A DNA stretch of 54,528 bases from Ligilactobacillus murinus DSM 20452 = NBRC 14221 (lineage in GTDB: Bacteria > Bacillota > Bacilli > Lactobacillales > Lactobacillaceae): NCBI RefSeq assembly GCF_001591685.1, contig NZ_BCVJ01000006.1, positions 1 through 54,528 on the forward strand, in the 5' to 3' direction. How positions within the stretch are numbered: the first letter of the stretch is position 1; every line of letters begins with the position of its first letter. Positions 16,975 to 27,300 of the stretch are shown one piece after another. Position numbers and translations under genes: made by a program. The notes under the pieces were generated by a model. That model did no database searches. It was given only the letters and a program-made list of their open reading frames with translations, and had not been told where the DNA came from.

Positions 16975-17338
16975 GTTTATTCACCGCTTCCTTGAAATTT
17001 TGGACATCTGTGGGTGTTCCATTGAATTCAAATGAATAGAGCACAGGAACATTAAATTTTTTAGCCAAGTTTTTAGCTGTAAAAATAAATAACTCTGCAA
17101 AATTACGGTTGCCGGTCCCGACAATCCCTTTTAATGATGCAGCGTTATTTGCGTATTCTAAAAATTCAGTTACAGGGTAAGTGATCTCATCTTCATAGGT
17201 CGGTACGATCAAGACGAAAGGTTCATTTACCATAAAAAGTGGGTCCACCGGATCGATCTCAGTGGCATCGACGGTAGGCCCAAGTTTTTTGATGAAGCGT
17301 CGGGTCTGCCCGGTGACGCTAAAATAAATTATTTTCAT
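16964..17338 (-). CDS. nrdI: Flavodoxin-like NrdI
   Basis: A protein of 124 aa that supplies oxidant to assemble the NrdF manganese-tyrosyl cofactor. FSVTGQTRRF is the FMN phosphate loop and GIVGTGNRNFAELF is the NrdI-specific loop near the flavin. Its start overlaps the nrdH stop by 4 bases (ATGA type) and its end overlaps nrdE by 11, so the operon is tightly coupled. Confidence 0.95.
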   Translation of the reverse strand: MKIIYFSVTGQTRRFIKKLGPTVDATEIDPVDPLFMVNEPFVLIVPTYEDEITYPVTEFLEYANNAASLKGIVGTGNRNFAELFIFTAKNLAKKFNVPVLYSFEFNGTPTDVQNFKEAVNKLES

Positions 17339-17565
17339 TGAGCTGCCAGCTTCTTTAAGAGATCAGGCCGGAAACCATTGATGATCGGTGCATGATCTTG
17401 TTCTAAAACTGGAACTGTGCGTAAACCTTTTTCTTTTAGGTAGTTGATATATTCTGGATGATCGGAGATATTATGTTCTCCAAATTCAATATTATTCTCC
17501 ATTAAAAACTTCTTGGTCATCTTGCATTGGATGCAGTTATCTTTTGTATATAGATCTAAAGCCAT
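17335..17565 (-). CDS. nrdH: Glutaredoxin-like electron donor NrdH
   Basis: A protein of 76 aa with a thioredoxin fold that passes electrons to NrdE. The redox motif is CIQC (residues 11-14), close to the usual CMQC / CVQC. RTVPVLEQD holds the cis-Pro, and NGFRPDLL is the typical NrdH tail. It is the first gene of nrdHIEF, with AGAAGGGG 9-12 bases upstream of the ATG. Confidence 0.95.
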   Translation of the reverse strand: MALDLYTKDNCIQCKMTKKFLMENNIEFGEHNISDHPEYINYLKEKGLRTVPVLEQDHAPIINGFRPDLLKKLAAQ

Positions 17566-17589
17566 CAGAATAAAACCCCTTCTAATTTG

Positions 17590-17631
17590 ATTGTGATATC
17601 AGTATACCACAATTTACACAACATGTAGTAT
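17590..17631 (-). promoter_or_regulatory. nrdHIEF promoter with two candidate operator palindromes
   Basis: On the minus strand TGGTATACT forms an extended -10. It lies inside an inverted repeat at 17590-17613 (arms ATTGTG / CACAAT, inner TAT / ATA). Twenty-two bases away, centre to centre, lies ACACAACATGTAGTAT (17616-17631), which matches the NrdR-box consensus ACACWATATATWGTGT at 13 of 16 positions. NrdR control is likely from family knowledge. The spacing differs from the 31-32 bases I know for paired NrdR boxes, so the second palindrome may belong to something else. Confidence 0.5.
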
Positions 17632-17681
17632 AAATTTTGCTCTGCTAATCGCTAGATATTGTGTTATTGGCTCAACCACGC

Positions 17682-17712
17682 AAAAAACGGACTCAAAATT
17701 TTTTTGAGTCCG
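17682..17712 (-). terminator. Intrinsic terminator of the LysM gene
   Basis: On the minus strand CGGACTCAAAA pairs with TTTTGAGTCCG and runs into TTTTTTG, 22 bases after the LysM gene stop. Confidence 0.9.
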
Positions 17713-17733
17713 TAAAGTTATATTTAACTGATA

Positions 17734-18312
17734 TTAGTACCAGCCGTTAGCAAGCCAAAATGACTTAGCTGCTTGCCAAGAACCGTAACGATTGGCAACA
17801 TAGTTATCGGCTACACGTTCTTGGTTTTCTGGGGAGTAATCTCCACCAAGGTAAGAATTAGTCAATTGATACTTACCGTAGTAACGGCCGTTTTGAGCGG
17901 TATAAGAACCACCTGATTCAACGTTAGCGATCCAAGCTTTAGCACTTGCTTCAGCATCGTTTACTGGCGTTTGTGGGGTAGTTGTTTGCACTTGTTGTGC
18001 AGGTTGTGCTTCTTGGACTTGAGTTTGAGCTTGTGGAGCTGCTTGTGCTGGTTGAGCTTGTTGTTGTGCAGCTTGTGAAGCTTCAGCTAAAACGTTGCTA
18101 CCAACTTCTAAGCGTTGACCAACGAAGATCAAGTTTACATCTTGTAATTTGTTAGCTTGTTGGATCGCGTCGATCGTTGTGTTGTGTTTAAGGGCTAATT
18201 CAGATACTGTATCGCCGGCTTGAACGACAACTTCATCAGCATTTGCTGTTTGGCCCAATGCAACTAAACCAGATAACGCGGCAGCTCCCGTAATAACTTT
18301 CTTCATTTCCAT
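17734..18312 (-). CDS. Secreted LysM protein with a C-terminal lysozyme/transglycosylase-like domain (aggregation-promoting-factor type)
   Basis: A secreted protein of 192 aa. The signal peptide ends near residue 25 (ANADE). One LysM domain follows (about 27-70: VVVQAGDTVSELALKHN...GQRLEV), then a Gln/Ala/Pro-rich linker (75-120). The C-terminal domain (125-192) has VESGGSYTAQNGRYYGKYQL, with Glu in the position of the catalytic Glu of transglycosylase-like proteins, and ends in GSWQAAKSFWLANGWY. This layout matches lactobacillar Apf-like and Sep-type surface proteins that bind peptidoglycan and affect shape or aggregation. The first ATG is favoured by AAGGAGAG at 9 bases. It diverges from ackA. 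Confidence 0.85.
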   Translation of the reverse strand: MEMKKVITGAAALSGLVALGQTANADEVVVQAGDTVSELALKHNTTIDAIQQANKLQDVNLIFVGQRLEVGSNVLAEASQAAQQQAQPAQAAPQAQTQVQEAQPAQQVQTTTPQTPVNDAEASAKAWIANVESGGSYTAQNGRYYGKYQLTNSYLGGDYSPENQERVADNYVANRYGSWQAAKSFWLANGWY

Positions 18313-18513
18313 AAGTAAACTCTCCTTAAAAAAATATTTAATATTTACTTGTTTTTCATTTATCTACACTAGCAGTATACATTTTTTATATAACATACAT
18401 ATTCCGATAAAATTACAATTTGTCACGTTTATGTAACAAACAGATTAATTATTGTCAAATTCCACAAAAATAGAATACATATAGGAAAATAAAGTATCTT
18501 TTTGGATTTTACT

Positions 18514-18532
18514 TTTTAAGTTATACTTAAAA
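18514..18532 (+). promoter_or_regulatory. Inverted repeat over the -10 of ackA
   Basis: TTTTAAGT-TAT-ACTTAAAA is a perfect 8-bp inverted repeat that contains TATACT (18522-18527), a likely -10. The -35 side is only T-rich. It sits about 20 bases before the ackA start. A repressor could bind it, but no regulator is identified and A/T-rich palindromes also arise by chance. Confidence 0.35.
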
Positions 18533-18551
18533 GTATCGGAGGTGCGCAGAA

Positions 18552-19727
18552 ATGCCAAAAATTTTGTTAATGAATGCCGGAAGTTCATCAGTTAAATGGA
18601 AATTATTTGAATTGACCGATGAATCAGTCGTTGCTAAAGGCTTGGTGGAGCGAATGTTAGCTCCAGGTTCAAAGTTTGAGATCAAATATGGAGATCAGAC
18701 GTATCAAGAAACACAAGATGGCCTAACTTATGAAAAAGCAGCTGAAATGATCATTGAAAAGATCCAAGAATTAAAGATCACCTCTTTAGCTGACATTAAA
18801 TGTGTTGGGCATCGTGTCGTAGCTGGGGGAACTAAATTCACGCAAGCTACTAAGATGGATCAAGCAGCGATCAAAGAAGTCTTAGCCTTGAGTGACCATG
18901 CTCCATTACATAATCCAATGGAAGCAAAATACATCGAATTGATGCAACAAGTCATGCCGAATACCCCACAATATGCGGTCTTTGACAGCCAGTTCTTTAC
19001 CCAAATGCCAGAAGAAAATGCGATCTTTAGTTTACCATATGAGCTAACGCAAAAATATGGGATCAGACGCTATGGCGAACACGGGATCAGTCATGAATAT
19101 TTAGCGCAAAAGACAGCTGAGCTTTTGGAAAAACCATTGGCTGACCTCAAATTGATCACTTTGCACTTGGGTAGTGGTTCATCTGTTTCAGCGGTCAAAG
19201 ATGGAAAAGCATTTGCCAGTTCAATGGGCTTTACGCCTTTGACAGGCCTAACGATGGGGACTCGGGCTGGTGATGTTGATCCTTCGATCGTGCCATTTTT
19301 AATGAAGAAACTCGATAAAACAGCTGATGAAGTTCTTGAGCTCTTTAACCAAAAGTCAGGACTATTAGGTTTGTCAGGCTATTCGGATGATATGCGTGAT
19401 ATCAAAGCTAATCAAGCCGATCAACGTTGCAAGTTAGCCTTAGATGTTTATTTAAATAAGATCGTGTCCTATGTTGGAAGTTATTTTGCCCAATTAGGTG
19501 GCGCCGATGTGTTGGTCTTTGCCGGTGGAATCGGGGAAAACAACCCGTGGTTACGTGCTGATGTTTGCCAACGCTTAGCTTGTTTAGGTGTTCAATTAGA
19601 CCAAGAGCTAAATGAAGCTGGCCATGAAGGTGTGATCTCAACTGAAAACTCAAAAGTCAAAGTGATGTTAGTGCCAACTAACGAAGAACTCGCAATGGTC
19701 CAACAGATCAAGGCCCAACTAGACTGA
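18552..19727 (+). CDS. ackA: Acetate kinase
   Basis: A cytoplasmic enzyme of 391 aa that makes ATP and acetate from acetyl phosphate. Motifs of the acetokinase family are clear: MNAGSSSVKWKL at the N-terminus, AVFDSQFF, LHLGSGSSVSAVKDGK (phosphate loop), MGTRAGDVDPS, and FAGGIGENNPWLR near the C-terminus. CGGAGG lies 8 bases before the ATG. It stands alone before prs, and no phosphotransacetylase gene is present here. Heterofermentative or pyruvate-dissimilating ATP production is its usual use in lactobacilli. Confidence 0.96.
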   Translation: MPKILLMNAGSSSVKWKLFELTDESVVAKGLVERMLAPGSKFEIKYGDQTYQETQDGLTYEKAAEMIIEKIQELKITSLADIKCVGHRVVAGGTKFTQATKMDQAAIKEVLALSDHAPLHNPMEAKYIELMQQVMPNTPQYAVFDSQFFTQMPEENAIFSLPYELTQKYGIRRYGEHGISHEYLAQKTAELLEKPLADLKLITLHLGSGSSVSAVKDGKAFASSMGFTPLTGLTMGTRAGDVDPSIVPFLMKKLDKTADEVLELFNQKSGLLGLSGYSDDMRDIKANQADQRCKLALDVYLNKIVSYVGSYFAQLGGADVLVFAGGIGENNPWLRADVCQRLACLGVQLDQELNEAGHEGVISTENSKVKVMLVPTNEELAMVQQIKAQLD

Positions 19728-19805
19728 TAATTATGTTATAATCAACATATACTGTGTCTCTAATAATCAAGCTGAACGGTAATTAGACAAAATCTGGAGG
19801 AATTT

Positions 19806-20777
19806 ATGGAAAAGATGCAAGAAAATGCAAATATCAAATTATTTGCATTAAATTCCAATCAAGCGTTGGCACAAAAAATCGCAGCTGAACTGGGGATCAA
19901 GTTATGTGATGCTTCAGTCAAACATTTCAGTGATGGTGAGATCCAAATCAACATCAATGAAAGTGTGCGGGGAGATGATGTGTTCATCGTGCAATCAGTC
20001 GCTGATCCGGTCAATGAAAACTTTATGGAATTGATGGTCATGATGGACGCGTTACGACGCTCCAGTGCTGGTTCGATCAATGCAGTTATTCCTTATTATG
20101 GTTATGCACGTGCTGACCGTAAAGCACGTTCGCGTGAACCGATCACAGCTAAGATGATCGCTAACTTCATCACATTAGCTGGGGCAGATCGAGTTGTGAC
20201 AATGGACCTACATGCAGGTCAGTTACAAGGTTTCTTTGACATCCCAGTGGATCATTTATTAGCGATCTACGAACAAGCCGCTTACTTTAAGCAAAAGGGC
20301 ATTTGTGAAGATGTCGTTGTTGTAGCGCCTGACCATAATAGTGTTAAAGGGGCAAGAAATCTAGCTGATCTCTTGAAAGCACCGATCGCGATCGTTGATA
20401 AACGCGATGATACTCGGTTAGATATCGAAAATTCTTCGATCATTGGTGATGTCAGTGGGCATAACTGCATCGTCTTTGATGATATGATCGATACTGGGGG
20501 CAAGATGGCTGATGCAGCGGCCGCTTTGGACAAGGCAGGCGCACGTGAGATCTATGCTTGTGCAACGCATCCGGTCTTTTCAGGAAGTGCCGTCGAAGAG
20601 TTAGAGGAATCACCATATAAAGAAGTTGTGGTGACAGATACGATCGCGATCCCAGAAAACAAGCAATTCTCCAAGCTAAAAGTTTTATCGATCGCACCGA
20701 TCTTTGCTAAAGCAATTTCTTTGATCTATCACAATCGTTCGGTAGATAGTTTGTTCAATAACAACGATAATATTTAA
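19806..20777 (+). CDS. prs: Ribose-phosphate pyrophosphokinase (PRPP synthetase)
   Basis: A protein of 323 aa making PRPP from ribose 5-phosphate and ATP, the entry point for nucleotide, His and Trp synthesis. Visible motifs are FSDGEIQININESVRG, PYYGYARADRKARSREPITAK, VVTMDLHAGQLQGFFD, APDHNSVKGARNLA and the PRPP loop VFDDMIDTGGK. CTGGAGGAA lies before the ATG. The leader has TCTAAT / ATTAGA that could form a hairpin (about 19757-19784), of unknown role. Confidence 0.96.
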   Translation: MEKMQENANIKLFALNSNQALAQKIAAELGIKLCDASVKHFSDGEIQININESVRGDDVFIVQSVADPVNENFMELMVMMDALRRSSAGSINAVIPYYGYARADRKARSREPITAKMIANFITLAGADRVVTMDLHAGQLQGFFDIPVDHLLAIYEQAAYFKQKGICEDVVVVAPDHNSVKGARNLADLLKAPIAIVDKRDDTRLDIENSSIIGDVSGHNCIVFDDMIDTGGKMADAAAALDKAGAREIYACATHPVFSGSAVEELEESPYKEVVVTDTIAIPENKQFSKLKVLSIAPIFAKAISLIYHNRSVDSLFNNNDNI

Positions 20778-20782
20778 AGTAA

Positions 20783-20813
20783 AGAGGTTCTGTTTTAAAC
20801 AGAGCCTTTTTTG
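20783..20813 (+). terminator. Intrinsic terminator of prs
   Basis: AGGTTCTGTTT pairs with AAACAGAGCCT, followed by T6. Confidence 0.88.
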
Positions 20814-20864
20814 TTTTGCTTTGATATAATTGGTGTAAATTACATTTAGGAAGGGAAAAAAGTT

Positions 20865-23800
20865 ATGAGTTTGAAATTTGTGCTAGGCACAGCGGCTAAA
20901 GACCATCAAGCGTCATTGTTAGAGCAGATAAAAACTATCAGTCAAACAGACCCGCAAGCCAAAATATATTATATCGTCCCCAATCATATAAAGTTTGCGA
21001 CTGAAGTTTCTGTCTTAGATCACTTACGAAAAAGTAGTGGCCAAGACTTATTGGCTGCTACGGACATCCAAGTCCTATCTTTTTCACGGTTAGCTTGGTA
21101 TTTTATGAAAAATGAGCCTAGCTATCAGTTACCGCGGCTATCGGCAGCTGGGGCTAATATGTTGGTCCATAAGATCTTACGGACTAAAAATGATGAATTG
21201 ACGATCTTTAAAAGTGAGCAGACCCAGCCAGGCTTTGTGTCACAATTAGCTGGGCAATTGGTCGAATTGAGTTTAGCTTTGATCACAAGCGCTGATCTGT
21301 GGCATAGTTATGAAATGTTAGAACAGAGTAAAGATACCGATCTAGTAGCTAAGTTACACGATCTAAGCATCGTTTATCGAGAATTTGAGCAACATATCCA
21401 AGGAAAATACCTGGGCACAGCTAATATGTTAGAAGCCTTGGCTAAAAAGTTGGCACAAAGTGATCTTAGTCACAGTTATTTTATCTTGGATGGTTTTTCA
21501 CAGTTTAACGCTGGCGAATATCAGATCATTACTAGTTTGTTGCAAACGGCAAAACAAGTGACCGTTTCTTTAGTCTTAGATCGTCCGTATGTCCATCATG
21601 CTCCAGAAGCAAGTGAGCTTTTTTATCGCTCAGGGCAAGTGTATTATCGCTTGTATCAATTAGCACGACACGAACATGTTAAAGTTTTAATCGATAGCTT
21701 TGCTAAACAAGATCGTGTCAGTGCTGACTTAGTTACGTTAGAAAACTATTGGATCGCTTCAAATGATCTAAAACCATTTACGTTGACCGCTAAGTTGCAA
21801 GGTGATCTACAAGTCATCGAGGCCGCTGATCGTTTAGAAGAGGTTAAATGTTTAGCAACTAAGATCCGCCAGATGGTTTTGCTTGAAGGATATCGTTACC
21901 AAGATTTTCTATTATTGACACGTCATTTAGATCCGTATAAAAATATTTTGCAACCGACATTTGAGCAATTTGAGATCCCGTTTTTTACCGACCTGCAAAA
22001 AAAGATGTCCGATCATCCCCTAGTTGAATTGATCCAAGCACTCTTTTTGGTCGATCAGCGTAACTATCGCTATGAAGATATGATGCGCTTGTTAAAGACA
22101 GAGTTGTTATTACCAAAACATGAAGGTAAATTCATGCCATTAGCTGAGTATCGCCAAGCCCTTGATCTAGCCGAAAATCAAGTCCTTAAATTTGGTTATC
22201 GTAAAAAAGGCTGGCTAGGTGAAGATTGGGTCTATTATCGGTTTGGAACTAGTGATTTTGGAGCTCGAACTAAAAATGAAGATGCGATCACAGTAAAGAT
22301 CAATTTGATCAAAAATTATGTAAAAGAACTCCTACCACCATTTTATGAAAAGCTTGCTAAAGCTAATAGCGGAAAAGCTGCGGCTAGCTTGTTGTATGAA
22401 TTTTTAGTCGCTGCAGGTGTGGTCGAACAGTTAGATGCTTGGCGTAAACAAGCTTTAAAAGTAGGGGCTGTCGATGCTTCAACGCGTGAAGAACAGGTCT
22501 GGGGGACTTTTTGTGATCTTTTAGATGAGTATGTAGAGATCTTAGGGGAGCAGCCATTTGAGCCCCAAGATTTCTTAGATCTACTTCAAGCCGGTTTTGA
22601 GGGGGCGACCTATAGTCAGGTGCCAACGACTTTAGATCAAGTTGTCATCTCTGAAAGTGGGATGGTCCAACCAAATGACAAAAAAATCGTCATGCTTTTA
22701 GGCGCTACAGACTTAGTGATGCCCGATGTTGCTGTTAGTGAAGGCTTATTTTCCGATCATGATAAGGAAATGTTACAGCCAACACTAAGCGAAAAAAGTT
22801 ATCTTCCCGATGATACTGAACATGTTTTAGCCAATGAGCCTTTTTTGAATTACCTTGCTTTCTTGACGCCGACTCAAAAACTCTTTTTGAGCTATCCGTG
22901 TAGTGATAATGATCAACTCGAGCTTAAATGTTCACCATATGTTGAGCGGATCAAACAAGCTTTAGCGCTTCCGTTAAGCTATGCCCATAAAAATGATGGG
23001 ACAAGTGATGCTTTGAATTATATCGGTACTAAACGGACCACAATGAGCGAACTTATCAAGGTTGAACGCCAAGCGATCACCGAACAGCAAGAGTTGCCCG
23101 CAGTTTGGGATCATCTATTCCAAAGATTTCAACAAGATCCTGCGACTAAACCGTTATTTGAGCAGTTAAATCAGAGTTTGGACTATAAAAACATACCTGA
23201 ACAACTGACCCCTGAAAGTGTTAAAGGCTTGTATGGCAAAGACTTAAAGACTTCGATCTCACGGCTAGAAGATTTTTATGCTAATCCATATGAATATTTC
23301 CTAAAATACGGTTTAGGCTTAAAAGAACGTGAGATATTTGAAATGAATGCGGCCAATACGGGGGAATACTTCCATACTTTGCTCGATACATTTTTTAAAT
23401 TGCTCTTAAAAAATGGCCAAGATCTCAAATTATTAAAGGGTCCCGAATTTGATGCTTACTTTAAAGAAAGTGTCGAGTTGACTAAACGTTTGCCACAATT
23501 TAAGATCTTGGATAGTTCTAACCGAATGCGTTTTTTGGCGCGACAATTAAATGCAGCCGCTAAACAAGTTGGGGGAGCGATCCACAAACAGCGACAATTT
23601 AACAATTTAAAGACGATCCAAACCGAAGCTTTATTTGGACACGTGGGCGAATTGTCTGGTCTAGCTGGGTTGCAATTCACAACGCCAAATGATCGTTTAG
23701 TGACAGTACGCGGAAAGATCGATCGGATCGACGAATTAGTTTTAGGAGATAAACATTATCTAAGTTTGGTCGATTACAAGTCAAGTGCAAAGAAGTTTGA

Positions 23801-24398
23801 TCATGTAAAAGCTTATTTTGGCTTAGCCCTACAATTGTTGACGTATTTGGATGCTTTACTTAAAAATAAGACGACTTTAGTTAAAGGTGCGACTAAAGAG
23901 CAGATCGCTACAGCTGGGGCGATGTATATGCATCTTTACAATCCAACATACAAACAAAAAGAGATCTATCAGACGATCTATGCAGATGAAGTACTCAAAA
24001 AGAACAAATATAATGGGTTATTGTTAGATCAGGCCGATGTTTTAGAGGGGCTAGATGAAAGTTTGCGTGAAAGTTCAGGAAATTCATTGATCTATCCGTT
24101 TAGACGAAACAAAAATGGTAGTTATAAAGCATCAGGCGCCCAATTAGTGACAAAAGCTCAGTTGGAAGCGTTGTTGTTACACAATGAAGAATTGATCAAA
24201 CAAGCAACGGATATGATCTTTAGTGGACGGATCGACTTGATGCCAGCCTTGTTCAAAGATGGCTCGGCGTTACAATACACACCATATGAAGCGATCATGC
24301 AGTTTGATCCGATGTTGCCCGAAAATAATTATTACCGGCTTCCAGCAGAAAAGCCAGCCGATATTTTAAAACTTTTACAAGTTAAGGAGGAAAAATAA
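20865..24398 (+). CDS. addB: ATP-dependent helicase/nuclease subunit B (AddB, RexB type)
   Basis: A protein of 1177 aa, partner of AddA in processing double-strand breaks and recognising Chi. The C-terminal nuclease domain contains GKIDRIDEL and LVDYKSS, a RecB-type active site. Two features differ from Bacillus AddB. The N-terminus reads FVLGTAAKDHQAS where a Walker A (GxSGSGKT) would be, so no ATPase is expected. The four cysteines that hold the Fe-S cluster in Bacillus are not seen: ANPYEYFLKYG lacks the first, and LQYTPYEAIMQFDP lacks the C-terminal three. Loss of both fits the lactic acid bacterial RexB form. Its stop overlaps the addA start by one base. Confidence 0.93.
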   Translation: MSLKFVLGTAAKDHQASLLEQIKTISQTDPQAKIYYIVPNHIKFATEVSVLDHLRKSSGQDLLAATDIQVLSFSRLAWYFMKNEPSYQLPRLSAAGANMLVHKILRTKNDELTIFKSEQTQPGFVSQLAGQLVELSLALITSADLWHSYEMLEQSKDTDLVAKLHDLSIVYREFEQHIQGKYLGTANMLEALAKKLAQSDLSHSYFILDGFSQFNAGEYQIITSLLQTAKQVTVSLVLDRPYVHHAPEASELFYRSGQVYYRLYQLARHEHVKVLIDSFAKQDRVSADLVTLENYWIASNDLKPFTLTAKLQGDLQVIEAADRLEEVKCLATKIRQMVLLEGYRYQDFLLLTRHLDPYKNILQPTFEQFEIPFFTDLQKKMSDHPLVELIQALFLVDQRNYRYEDMMRLLKTELLLPKHEGKFMPLAEYRQALDLAENQVLKFGYRKKGWLGEDWVYYRFGTSDFGARTKNEDAITVKINLIKNYVKELLPPFYEKLAKANSGKAAASLLYEFLVAAGVVEQLDAWRKQALKVGAVDASTREEQVWGTFCDLLDEYVEILGEQPFEPQDFLDLLQAGFEGATYSQVPTTLDQVVISESGMVQPNDKKIVMLLGATDLVMPDVAVSEGLFSDHDKEMLQPTLSEKSYLPDDTEHVLANEPFLNYLAFLTPTQKLFLSYPCSDNDQLELKCSPYVERIKQALALPLSYAHKNDGTSDALNYIGTKRTTMSELIKVERQAITEQQELPAVWDHLFQRFQQDPATKPLFEQLNQSLDYKNIPEQLTPESVKGLYGKDLKTSISRLEDFYANPYEYFLKYGLGLKEREIFEMNAANTGEYFHTLLDTFFKLLLKNGQDLKLLKGPEFDAYFKESVELTKRLPQFKILDSSNRMRFLARQLNAAAKQVGGAIHKQRQFNNLKTIQTEALFGHVGELSGLAGLQFTTPNDRLVTVRGKIDRIDELVLGDKHYLSLVDYKSSAKKFDHVKAYFGLALQLLTYLDALLKNKTTLVKGATKEQIATAGAMYMHLYNPTYKQKEIYQTIYADEVLKKNKYNGLLLDQADVLEGLDESLRESSGNSLIYPFRRNKNGSYKASGAQLVTKAQLEALLLHNEELIKQATDMIFSGRIDLMPALFKDGSALQYTPYEAIMQFDPMLPENNYYRLPAEKPADILKLLQVKEEK

Positions 24399-27300
24399 TG
24401 GCTGAGATCAAATTTACACCTGGTCAGCTCCAGGCGATCAATGATGAAGGCAAAAATATTTTGGTTGCTGCTTCAGCCGGCTCGGGGAAGACCCGGGTGT
24501 TGGTCGAACGTGTTATCAGAAAGATCAAAGAAAAAACCGCAGTAGATGAGATGTTGATCTTGACCTTTACTGAGGCGGCAGCGCGGGAAATGAAAGAACG
24601 GATCCAAGGCGCTTTACGACAAGCGATCAATGCTGAATCTGAGCCTGAGACTAAGCGGTTTTACTTACAACAACTGACAAAACTCAATGTTGCCGATATC
24701 AGTACGATCGATGCATTTTGTTTGCGCATGGTCCAAAAATATTACTATTTAGCCCAGATCGATCCTGATTTTCGATTGTTGACTGATGAAACTGAGCGGG
24801 CTTTACTGCGCGAAAGTGTTTGGGAAGATCTCCGAGAAGAACTTTATGGGAAGTTAGATCCCTTGTTTGAACAACTGACATTGAATTTTTCTAATGACCG
24901 CAGTGATGATGGTCTGACTGAACTTGTGATGGAATTATTTGATTTTGCAAATGTCAATCCTGATCCTAAAGCTTGGCTTGAAAATTTGGCTAAAAATTAT
25001 CATTTGGAAGCTGGAAATTTAGAACAAAGTGAGTTTTATCGCACCGAATTTCTTCCGTATATCACTGAGCAATTGCAAAAATTCGCTGACTATATGGGAC
25101 AAGCAACGCTGATCTTAGAGGATATCGCTGATCCAGAAGATAAGTTAGCTAAATTAAAAGCTCTCTATCGCACAGAAGCAAAAGAGTTGTGTCAACTAGC
25201 TAAGCTTGATCTGACAAAGATCTCCTATAATGAGCTAAAAGTGACTTTAGAGGCAGTAAAATTCAAACGCGCCCCTGCAGCACGCTTAGATGATGAGCAA
25301 AAAGTGCTAAAAAATCAAGCTCAAGCTCTGCGTGATGAGACGAAAAAACAGTTGAACGAACTTTTAGTCAATTATTTTAATGCCCAAGAAAGTGAGGTCA
25401 TTGAGCTATTTAAACAAGCTGAGATCTTAGCTAAGAAGGCAGCTGAAGTGGTCTTACGCTTCATGCGTCGCTATCAAGCGGAGAAAAAGCGCCGACATGT
25501 CTTAGAATTTAGTGATTTAGAACACCTGACTTTAAAGATCTTACGTCAACAAGAAGATACAAGTGTCAAAGAACTCTTAAAAGCGCGCTACCAAGAGATC
25601 ATGGTCGATGAGTATCAAGACACTAATCAGCTTCAAGAAGCGATCTTGACGACTTTGGCGCAGGATAATATGTTTATGGTAGGGGATGTCAAGCAGTCGA
25701 TCTATGCATTTCGCTTGGCCGATCCGACACTGTTTTTAGGTAAATATCATAAATTTGGGCGCTCAGATGATCCAAATGAACGGATCATCTTAGCAGAGAA
25801 TTTCCGCTCGGCTGAAAATATCACAGCAACGACGAACTTTATCTTTTCACAGATCATGGATCAAAAGATCGGGGAAATGGATTATGACCAAAATGCGCAG
25901 TTAGTTTATGGAGCTAAAGATTATCCTAAAATGTCGCTTGCGACCGAGATCTTGCTATACACCTCGGAAGCAGATCCTTTAAATGATCCTGCTAAAAAAC
26001 CATTAAAAATGCGGTGGGATCAAGAACCAGAAGCGATGGGACCTGATTTTGAGATCAATTCCAACCAAGAAGGTCAGATCGCTCTAGTGGCAAAGAAGAT
26101 CAAAGAATTGTATGACCAAAAGTTTGCGATCTATGACCGTGGATCAGGCCAGATGCGTCCGATCACATACGGCGATATTGCTATCTTATCAGAGACACGA
26201 ACCAATCATTTATTATTATCTGAAGAGTTAAAGCGCCTAGGGATTCCATTTTATGTGCAAAAGTCGCAAAATTATTTTCAAACGACAGAATTGCGGATCA
26301 TGTTGGCACTTTTAGCTTTGATCGACAATCCTTATCAAGATATCGAGTTGGCTGCAGTTTTGCGTTCGCCGATCGTGGGGTTAAAGGAAAATGAGTTAGC
26401 TTATCTGCGGATCAATGATAAGAGTGGTGATTATTTCCAAGCGTTAGAAAAATTCTATCAAGACCCAAGCAATCAGAGAAAAGAACCATTTGTTCAAGCA
26501 CTCTATGCTAAGATCACACGTTTTATGGAGCAGCTACAAGGTTTTAGAGATCTCGCGCATCAAAATGAATTAGCTACCTTGATCCTCGCGATCTATGAAC
26601 AGACTGGCTTTTTAGATTATGTCGGGGGTATGCCTGGGGGAGCACAACGGCAAGCCAATCTGCACGCACTTTATGAAAGAGCTGCGATGTATGAACAAAG
26701 TAGTTTTAAGGGGCTATTTCAGTTCATTGGTTTTATCAAAAAGATGCAAGAAAAACAAGATGATCTCTCAGAGGCTGTCTTAAAGACAAGTGATGATACG
26801 GTCAATATCATGACGATCCACGGCAGTAAGGGGCTCGAGTTTCCGGTCGTGTTTTTGATCGATGCGGCTAAAAAATTCAATATGCGCTCATTAGATAAAA
26901 AGTATATTTTAAGTGAAAAAGCTGGTCTAGCGATGAATTACTTAGATCAAGAGCGCCGGATCGAACATGAAACGTTGGTCAAAAATCTTGCTAAACAAAC
27001 CGCCAGAAATAAGAGCGCTGCTGAAAAGATGCGCTTATTGTATGTTGCCTTGACACGGGCTAAAGAAAAACTCTTTATCGTAGCAGGCTATGATTCACGT
27101 GAACAGGTGGAAAAATTGGTGAACAAGGCTCAAACTTCTGAATTGTTATTACCAGATGATGTGCGCGCAAACGCCAAAAACTTCATGGATTGGATCTTGC
27201 CAGCAGTTGCACGTCGAAAAAATATTGCTCAAGTATTTGAGCTCTTAGTAAACCCACCTGCAACTTTAGATGAGATACCAGCAGAATTTGAAGTGAATTT

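Noticed and set aside
18313-18551. A WalR box before the LysM gene (TGTTAC and GTGACA near 18422-18440).
   Set aside because: The half-sites do not have the 11-base period of the WalR consensus.
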